Part shown: positions 42,178 to 48,434 of the stretch, piece by piece | Numbering within the stretch: the first letter of the stretch is position 1 | Layout of the letters: each line of letters begins with the position of its first letter | Assembly: GCA_026989135.1 (NCBI GenBank) | Contig: JALSJZ010000133.1 | Coordinates: 1-48,434 of the forward strand | Length of the DNA stretch: 48,434 nt | Source: Sedimenticola sp. | Lineage (GTDB): Bacteria > Pseudomonadota > Gammaproteobacteria > Chromatiales > Chromatiaceae | Direction of reading: 5' to 3' | Program-made: the position numbers and the translations under genes | Notes under the pieces: generated by a model | Seen by the model: only the letters and a program-made list of their open reading frames with translations | Told to the model about the DNA's origin: nothing | Database searches by the model: none

Positions 42178-45100
42178 TTAGTTATTGATTCCCGGAGGAT
42201 TAAGTTGGGCTTCACGCTCAGGTGTCAACGGACGCTCTAACCAATCGATATCTGCATCTTCGATCTTATGCACGATAACGTGTTCGTCTCGCTGACAGCC
42301 CACCGTACCGTAATAGTTGAAGGCATATGAGAGCTGCGCATAGCCTCCTATCATGTTAGTCGGTTTGATGATCACCTTGGTCACACTGTTAAGAATACCG
42401 CCACGTTTGCCGGTGGTATTGGAACCCGGTACGTTTACGTTCTTCTCTTGAGCGTGATACATCAGTGCCATACCGCGTGGTACACGCTGACTGACCACAA
42501 CACGCGCTACAGTTGCACCGTTGGCATTAACCGCCTCTACCCAGTCATTATCTTTCAGGCCGATAGATTTGGCGTCATCCTCAGCCACCCAGAAGTAAGG
42601 CCCACCACGGAACAGGGTCAACATGCGCAGGTTGTCCTGATAGGTGGAGTGGATACCCCACTTGGAGTGCGGCGTGATCCAGTTCAAGGTCAGCGTCTTC
42701 TTACCTTGCAGCTTGCTTGCCAGCTCTTTAGGCAGATTCTTGTGTGCACCCAAATCCTGTGGCGGACGGAAGCAGCAGAGCCCTTCACCGAAGTCCAGCA
42801 TCCACTCGTGATCAAGATAGAATGAGGCACGGCCGGTCAGTGTACGGAACGGGATATACTCATGGATATTGGTGTAACCCGCGTTGTAGCTCACCTCTTC
42901 AGATTCGATACCCGACCAGGTAGGCGCGGTGATGATTTTGCGCGGTTGTGCCACGATATCATCATAGGTGATCTTGTCTTCGTGGCGACCTTCATAAAGG
43001 TGGCTGTGGTCGATACCCGTCTTTACAGAGAGTGCGCTCCATGACTTGTGCGCAACCTCACCACAGGTCTCAGGTGCCATCCGCAGCACGGTATCGCATA
43101 CCGCGATATCCTTCTCAAGCGAAGCCATTCCCTTTGAAATGCCCTCTTCCTTGATCACTCCGTTTAACACTTTAAGTTGTTCAATCTCAAGGTCGGTATT
43201 CCAATCCAGACCTTTGATGTTATTACCCAGCTTATTCATCAAAGGACCAAGAGAGGAGTACTTTTTGAAGGTATTAGGGTAATCGCGCTCAATCACCTTC
43301 AGCACGGGCAGGGTCTTGCCTGGTATTGGCTCGCATTCTCCGCGTTTCCAATCTTTAACCTGACCCAGGGGTTGCGCCAGCGCCATTGGGGTATCGTGCT
43401 GCATCGGCATTGCCACAACATCCTTGCGCGTGCCGAGATGGGTCTCTGACAACTCAGAGAACCTCTTGGCGATGGAGCGGAATATCTGCCAGTCCGACCT
43501 GGACTCCCAGGCAGGATCAACCGCCTTACCCAGAGGATGCACGAAAGGATGCATATCTGTGGTATTAAGGTCAGCCTTCTCATACCAGGTTGCAGTAGGC
43601 AGGATGATATCCGAGTAGGCGCCCGTAGAGTTGAGACGGAAGTTGATGTCGACCATCAGATCCAGTTTTCCAACCGGAGCCTCCTCACGCCACTTGATCT
43701 CTTTTGAGCGTTTTCCATCAATGCCTTCCTGCATCACGCCATTCTGTGCGCCAACCAGATGCTTCAGAAAGTACTCATGCCCCTTGGCGGAACAACCCAG
43801 CAGGTTGGCTCGCCAGACGAAAAGGTTACGCGGAAAGTTCTCCTCCGCATCAATATCTTCACAGGCAAAGGCCAGGTCACCACTCTTGAGCTGGTCGACC
43901 ATGTAACTGGCCACACCCGCTTCATCAGTAGCACCTGCCTTTTCAGCATCCGCAACAATATCAAGTGGATTCTGGTTGAAATGTGGCGCAGAAGGCAACC
44001 AACCCAGACGTTGAGAGACGACGTTGTAGTCAGCCAGCTGATAGCCTTTGTACTTGCCTTTAGCGGTAGCACCCATGACATCATCGGCTTCAACCTTCTC
44101 ATAACGCCATTGATCGGTATGAAAGTACCAGTAGGTGGTGCTGTTCATATGGCGTGGTGGGCGATGCCAATCAAGCGCAAAGGCAACAGGTGCCCAACCG
44201 GCCTGTGGCCGCAGCTTCTCCTGACCCACATAATGCGCCCAGCCACCACCGGTTTGACCCACACAACCACAGACATGCAGCAGATTCATGATGCTGCGGT
44301 AGCCCATGTCGTTGTGATACCAATGGTTGATCGCTGCCCCCATGATAACCATGGATTTGCCGCGGGTCTTGGATGCATTATCCGCAAACTCACGGCCAGT
44401 GCGCTCCAGCAGATCAGCTCTGACACCTGTGATCTTTTCACCCCAGGCTGGGGTATATGGAACAGAGGCATCGTCATAGCCGGTGGCAAGGTTATCACCA
44501 AGACCACGATCAATACCGTACTGTGCAATCGTCATATCATAGACAGAGGTTACCAGCACCTCTTCGCCATCAATCATCAGCTTACGCACAGGAACATTGC
44601 GCTCGATGGTATCGGCTTCTCCCGGCGCAAAGTGAGGAAAGGAGACGGTTACTACGTCATCGCTCGCCCCAATACTGGTCAACTCAGCTTCGATCTCTGA
44701 CTGGTCGGCAGCATTTTTAGGCAGGGTATTCCACCTACCCTCTTCACCCCAGCGAAAACCGACTGAACCATTTGGCACCACAAACGCTTTGGACTTGGCA
44801 TCATAGACAACCGTTTTCCAGTCCGGGTTATTGGTCTCACCCATGTTCTTGTCGAAATCTGACGCACGCAGGAAGCGATCTGAGATATAGCGGTCGCCAT
44901 CTTTGCGCAACATAACCTGCATTGGCAGATCCGTATAGGTGCGCGTATATTCCATAAAGTACGGATCTTGCTTCTTAACGTGGAACTCGTTCAGCGCCAC
45001 ATGTGTCATGCACATAAAGGCGGCAGAGTCCGTACCCTGCTTAACCGGCATCCAGAGATCTGCAAACTTTACGAACTCTGCATAATCAGGTGCCATGGAT

Positions 45101-45936
45101 ACAATTTTGGTGCCGTTGTAGCGTGACTCAATTGCAAAGTGTGCATCCGGGGTACGGGTCATCGGCAGGTTAGCGCCACAAATGATGATGTATTTAGAGT
45201 TATACCAATCAGCCGCTTCCGGCACATCGGTCTGCTCTCCCCAAACCTGCGGTGATGCCGCAGGCAGATCGCAGTACCAATCGTAAAAAGAGCCACAAGC
45301 GCCACCAATCAGTGAGAGGTAACGAGAGCCAGCCGCGTAGCTGATCATTGACATCGCAGGAATCGGAGAGAAACCGTAGATGCGATCCGGCCCCCATTTC
45401 TTGATGGTGTAGACATTTGCCGCCGCAATAAGCTCGGTCACTTCACTCCAGTCACTGCGAACAAAACCACCCAAGCCCCGAACAGCCGTATATTTCTTGC
45501 GCTTGGCAGGATCTGCCTGGATGGCAGCCCAGGCTTCAACCGGGTCTTGCCCGGCTGCACGCTCAGCGCGATACAGCTCCATCAAACGACCACGCATCAG
45601 CGGGTATTTAATGCGGTGCGGACTGTAGAGATACCATGAGAAGCTGGCACCACGCTGACAGCCACGAGGCTCGTGGTTTGGCAGGTCATCACGGGTACGC
45701 GGGTAATCGGTCTGCTGCATTTCATAGGCAACCAGACCGTTCTTGACAAAAATTTTCCAGGAGCAGCCGCCGGTGCAGTTTACACCGTGGGTAGAACGAA
45801 CAACCTTGTCGTGACGCCAACGATTGCGATAGGTATCCTCCCATGCCCTATCATCATTGGTCACTATGCCGTGCCCTTTGGAAAAGGTTTCGGGCGTCTT
45901 CGAAAAGAATCGTAGACGGTCAATGAAGTGACTCAT
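42178..45936 (-). CDS. narG: Respiratory nitrate reductase alpha subunit NarG (molybdenum catalytic subunit)
   Basis: NarG reduces nitrate to nitrite on the cytoplasmic face of the membrane. The 1252-residue protein has the FS0 cluster motif His50-x3-Cys54-x3-Cys58 (STHGVNCTGGCSW) and a fourth cysteine in EPRGCQRGAS. The bis-MGD binding domains include YNSKYIIICGANLPMTRTPDAHF, and the substrate region has the NarG-type GAINHWYHNDMGYR. There is no twin-arginine secretion signal with a cleavage site; the N-terminus MSHFIDRLRFFSK is the usual vestigial form. It is co-directional with narK, 125 bases downstream. Confidence 0.98.
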   Translation of the reverse strand: MSHFIDRLRFFSKTPETFSKGHGIVTNDDRAWEDTYRNRWRHDKVVRSTHGVNCTGGCSWKIFVKNGLVAYEMQQTDYPRTRDDLPNHEPRGCQRGASFSWYLYSPHRIKYPLMRGRLMELYRAERAAGQDPVEAWAAIQADPAKRKKYTAVRGLGGFVRSDWSEVTELIAAANVYTIKKWGPDRIYGFSPIPAMSMISYAAGSRYLSLIGGACGSFYDWYCDLPAASPQVWGEQTDVPEAADWYNSKYIIICGANLPMTRTPDAHFAIESRYNGTKIVSMAPDYAEFVKFADLWMPVKQGTDSAAFMCMTHVALNEFHVKKQDPYFMEYTRTYTDLPMQVMLRKDGDRYISDRFLRASDFDKNMGETNNPDWKTVVYDAKSKAFVVPNGSVGFRWGEEGRWNTLPKNAADQSEIEAELTSIGASDDVVTVSFPHFAPGEADTIERNVPVRKLMIDGEEVLVTSVYDMTIAQYGIDRGLGDNLATGYDDASVPYTPAWGEKITGVRADLLERTGREFADNASKTRGKSMVIMGAAINHWYHNDMGYRSIMNLLHVCGCVGQTGGGWAHYVGQEKLRPQAGWAPVAFALDWHRPPRHMNSTTYWYFHTDQWRYEKVEADDVMGATAKGKYKGYQLADYNVVSQRLGWLPSAPHFNQNPLDIVADAEKAGATDEAGVASYMVDQLKSGDLAFACEDIDAEENFPRNLFVWRANLLGCSAKGHEYFLKHLVGAQNGVMQEGIDGKRSKEIKWREEAPVGKLDLMVDINFRLNSTGAYSDIILPTATWYEKADLNTTDMHPFVHPLGKAVDPAWESRSDWQIFRSIAKRFSELSETHLGTRKDVVAMPMQHDTPMALAQPLGQVKDWKRGECEPIPGKTLPVLKVIERDYPNTFKKYSSLGPLMNKLGNNIKGLDWNTDLEIEQLKVLNGVIKEEGISKGMASLEKDIAVCDTVLRMAPETCGEVAHKSWSALSVKTGIDHSHLYEGRHEDKITYDDIVAQPRKIITAPTWSGIESEEVSYNAGYTNIHEYIPFRTLTGRASFYLDHEWMLDFGEGLCCFRPPQDLGAHKNLPKELASKLQGKKTLTLNWITPHSKWGIHSTYQDNLRMLTLFRGGPYFWVAEDDAKSIGLKDNDWVEAVNANGATVARVVVSQRVPRGMALMYHAQEKNVNVPGSNTTGKRGGILNSVTKVIIKPTNMIGGYAQLSYAFNYYGTVGCQRDEHVIVHKIEDADIDWLERPLTPEREAQLNPPGINN

Positions 45937-46013
45937 AATTTGTAACCTCTCATTTGACTATGCGCTTGTAGAAACATATTTTTCATGTGTGTTTTTCAGA
46001 CTCTAGAGCTGCG

Positions 46014-46047
46014 AAAAGCGGCAACAGTCGAGACTGTTGCCGCTTTC
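46014..46047 (-). terminator. Hairpin between narK and narG
   Basis: On the minus strand a 14-bp stem (arm AAAGCGGCAACAGT) with a four-base loop lies just after the narK stop, followed by only four T residues. It is probably a leaky terminator or mRNA-end structure that adjusts narGHJI relative to narK. Confidence 0.75.
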
Positions 46048-46061
46048 TTCAGCAGGTAAAA

Positions 46062-47672
46062 CTACGGGTTATCGTACTCCCGCTTAGGCCCGAGGTAGTA
46101 CCACCAGTTCAGACATAAGCAAACAAAGTAGAAGACGGCAAAGCCATACAGTGCATTCTCAGGTGTGGTGGCCTTGATCTGCTCACCAAATACCTTCGGA
46201 ATAACAAAGGCACCATAGGCTGCAACAGCCGATGTCCAACCCAATACCGGGCCGGCCTGCTCTTTATCAAACACCATCGCAATGGTACGGAAGGTAGAAC
46301 CGTTGCCGATGCCAGTTGCTGCAAACAGCAGCAGGAAGAGCAGGAAGAAGGGCCAGAAGAACTCTTCTGGTGTCGCAGAAGCGTAAGCCGCCTTCATGAA
46401 GTAGGCAACACCCAGTGCACAACCAATCATGGTGATTGAGACGTAATGGGTTACCTTGGCGCCACCAATCTTGTCAGAGAGCATGCCACCGAGTGGGCGA
46501 ATGAAAGCACCAATAAATGGCCCCATCCAGGCGTAGGTCAGTGCGGATGGGCCATTCGGGTTCTTCTGAGAGTGATCCATCACACCTGTTGCCGCATCTG
46601 CAATATGCTGGAAGCCGAAGACCACTTTAATAGAGAGTGGGAAGCCTGCTGCATAACCGATGAAGCTACCGAAGGTCATGATGTAGATAATACTCATGAT
46701 CCAGGTATGTTTATGATGGAAGATCTTAAACTGACGTGCCAGGTTCGGCTTGATGTCGCCCGGAACCATCTTCATCATCATAATCACGAAGAAGAGCACA
46801 AAGACTATCACCGGCCACTTGGCCCAGTTTGGCGCACCTAATCCAACCGGATCTGGCAGAATGATAAAGAGACCAGTAGCAGCACCGATAAAACCAATTG
46901 CCAGCAAACCTGTGATCTTGCCAAAAGCACTGATCGGCGAACCAATATGTGGTGAGACCTCCTCGGTACGGATGTTATTCATACCAAACCAGCCTGCAAT
47001 AGCCAGTGGGATCAGAAACACCAACCAGACAAAACCGGCATTGTGAAGATAGGTCTCTGTACCCGCTGGAATCTTGCCAATCAGCGTGCCAGAGGTACTC
47101 TGCAGTATCATGGGTTCACCACCAAAGATGCCCATGGTCATGGCCAATGGCACCAGAATCTGCATGGTAGTCACACCGGCATTACCCAAGCCTGCATTCA
47201 GACCAAGCGCCAGACCCTGCTTGCTTTTCGGAAAGAAGAAGCTGATGTTGGACATTGAAGAGGCGAAGTTACCACCACCAAAGCCAGAGAGAAAGGCCAG
47301 ACACTGAAACACCCAAAGCGGGGTATTTGCATCCTGCAGCGCGATACCAGTACCTGTAGCCGGTATCATTAATAGTGCAGTAGTAAAGAAGATAGTATTG
47401 CGTCCACCAGCAATACGGATAAAAAAACTACTGGGGATACGCAGTGTTGCGCCGGTAAAACCAGCAATAGCCATCAGTGTAAAAAGTTCAGCCTTCTCAA
47501 ATGGAAACCCAAGGTTAAGCATCTGTACTGTAATGATGCCCCAGTAGAGCCATACAGCAAATCCGCAAAGCAGACTTGGTACCGATATCCAAAGATTGCG
47601 ATTGGCAATCTTTTTTCCTTCCCGTTCCCAGAATGCTTCATCCTCCACATTCCATTCTTTAATGTCAGCCAT
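46062..47672 (-). CDS. narK: Nitrate/nitrite transporter NarK
   Basis: A major-facilitator protein of 536 residues with about 12 helices. The nitrate-signature segments are visible: GFGGGNFASSMSNISFFFPKSKQGLALGLNAGLGNAG in the first half and GSFIGYAAGFPLSIKVVFGF / RPLGGMLSDKIGGAKV in the second, with an arginine in each half for nitrate binding. The longer loops place it closer to NarK2-type nitrate/nitrite antiporters, but I cannot settle the subtype by eye. First gene of the narKGHJI unit. Confidence 0.96.
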   Translation of the reverse strand: MADIKEWNVEDEAFWEREGKKIANRNLWISVPSLLCGFAVWLYWGIITVQMLNLGFPFEKAELFTLMAIAGFTGATLRIPSSFFIRIAGGRNTIFFTTALLMIPATGTGIALQDANTPLWVFQCLAFLSGFGGGNFASSMSNISFFFPKSKQGLALGLNAGLGNAGVTTMQILVPLAMTMGIFGGEPMILQSTSGTLIGKIPAGTETYLHNAGFVWLVFLIPLAIAGWFGMNNIRTEEVSPHIGSPISAFGKITGLLAIGFIGAATGLFIILPDPVGLGAPNWAKWPVIVFVLFFVIMMMKMVPGDIKPNLARQFKIFHHKHTWIMSIIYIMTFGSFIGYAAGFPLSIKVVFGFQHIADAATGVMDHSQKNPNGPSALTYAWMGPFIGAFIRPLGGMLSDKIGGAKVTHYVSITMIGCALGVAYFMKAAYASATPEEFFWPFFLLFLLLFAATGIGNGSTFRTIAMVFDKEQAGPVLGWTSAVAAYGAFVIPKVFGEQIKATTPENALYGFAVFYFVCLCLNWWYYLGPKREYDNP

Positions 47673-47910
47673 CTCTTCAGCCTCGTAAATGTTATTAAGT
47701 TTCCACCCGGTCTTGGAGTGGATTAAAAATTATCAATTATTACATTGATACCCATTGCACTAGCAGGGACTCGCCATATCGATGAACGCCTGAGAGCCTC
47801 ACCAAACCGGAGATCCAACTGCATACTAATGATATCGACGAAATAAACCATTCAATATGACTCTTGCCCGGTCACTTGCAACAGCACAGACAACTTAACC
47901 TTGCCTGTAC

Positions 47911-47951
47911 TTTACACCCCATGGTCTATCTCAAAAAATGATCTAGATCAT
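47911..47951 (-). promoter_or_regulatory. FNR-type operator and -10 element upstream of narK
   Basis: ATGAT-CTAG-ATCAT (47938-47951) is a perfect palindrome matching four of five bases in each FNR half-site. On the minus strand the hexamer TGTAAA (47916-47911) is centred 31 bases downstream, as in class II FNR promoters. The predicted transcript starts near 47904, about 230 bases before narK. Confidence 0.65.
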
Positions 47952-48434
47952 AAAACTTAACTAGGGCAAAAAAAATCAGAACAGCCTAAATGCTTTCGAT
48001 ACCGACTACCCAGAAGATCTTGCTAGAGATTGCGCACAAAACAGCTTCACTCCATACCCACGCTGAAAACTGTTTTTTAGTTACTCTGTAAGCAGCAAAC
48101 AGCTTTTATGTTTATATGTAAGCAGATCCCCGCAGCTTACTTTTTGTGCCTCTCGTTGCAGGCCACCTTCTAGGATGAAAAATATTTCAGGTACTCTCTT
48201 GCTAAATCCAGCACATGACTCCGAACGGCTCAAGATCAGGATCAAGCTGATTACCACTCCCCTTGCAGCATCGGATGTACCATCCAACCCTTACACTAAA
48301 TTCTTATCTGGCATGCGACCCGGTTTACAAACACCACAGGGCAAGATACCTCGCTATTATCTATATAGAAGATGATTTACCAGTACTTAAAACTCAGCAA
48401 CCATTCGCCACACCTGCAATTTAAAGCCAACTCT
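47952..48434. other. Gene-free end of the window
   Basis: About 480 bases in which I find no supported gene. Short open frames of 66-68 codons occur on both strands (48081-48287 and 48175-48375) but show no family resemblance and overlap each other. The 9-base word TGTAAGCAG occurs twice about 30 bases apart near 48087-48125. Confidence 0.4.

Noticed and set aside
48081-48375. Two short open frames near the right end
   Set aside because: They overlap on opposite strands, have no ribosome-binding site or family resemblance, and lie in AT-rich, non-coding-looking sequence.
1-48434. CRISPR arrays, rRNA genes, integrases and phage genes
   Set aside because: I looked for regularly spaced repeats, rRNA-like segments and recombinase motifs and saw none.

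Overview
The window looks like a chromosomal segment of a motile, facultatively anaerobic, denitrifying gammaproteobacterium. A chemolithotrophic sulfur oxidiser or a relative of one is my guess from gene content alone; no sulfur gene is present to prove it. It is almost fully coding, with no phage, complete insertion sequence or CRISPR array.

Layout. (1) 1-2917, minus strand: elongator tRNA-Met, ychF, and a bifunctional mannose-1-phosphate guanylyltransferase. (2) 3020-15315, minus strand: a complete chemotaxis operon, in transcription order cheY, cheA, cheW, a receptor with a nitrate/nitrite-sensing (NIT) type domain, a second cheW, a ParA-like ATPase, a STAS protein, cheR, cheD, cheB, a receptor with no sensory domain, and two tandem STAS proteins. 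A 174-bp MITE with 8-bp target duplications sits between cheD and cheB. (3) 15750-17885, minus strand: a glycerophosphodiesterase, a short glycerol-3-phosphate dehydrogenase-like flavoprotein and a DUF2835 protein. (4) 18083-26381, plus strand: nosZ-nosR-nosD-nosF-nosY-nosL (nitrous oxide reduction) behind an FNR/DNR-type box. (5) 26392-32877: heme A synthase and a nuclease-like protein (minus); divergently, a three-gene heme-copper oxidase cluster behind a second FNR-type box, then heme O synthase and a SCO protein. (6) 33219-36657, plus strand: an unusual three-gene cluster made of a cytochrome b / ferredoxin / MvhD-like fusion, an unrecognised membrane-anchored protein and a second heme-copper oxidase-like subunit I. 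(7) 36715-39186, minus strand: SCO, small membrane proteins, DUF420, a second MITE-like element and a small membrane protein. (8) 39295-47672, minus strand: narK-narG-narH-narJ-narI (nitrate uptake and reduction) behind a third FNR-type box.

How it fits together. The window carries the first (nitrate to nitrite) and last (N2O to N2) steps of denitrification. No nirS, nirK, norB or norC is visible. Two proteins that automatic annotation would call oxygen-reducing cytochrome oxidases may not be oxygen reductases. Subunit I at 29217-30953 keeps all six metal-ligand histidines but has Gln where A- and B-family oxidases have the cross-linked tyrosine. It is clustered with a CuA subunit II and lies near a SCO gene, behind an FNR-type promoter. 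This is what I would expect of an sNOR-like nitric oxide reductase, although the nearby heme A and heme O synthases are a caution. Subunit I at 35290-36657 keeps the heme histidines but lacks the paired CuB histidines, and is predicted to be co-translated with the cytochrome b / ferredoxin / MvhD fusion. That three-gene cluster is the best candidate here for an undescribed respiratory system. All functional calls come from reading translated sequence; no database search was possible.
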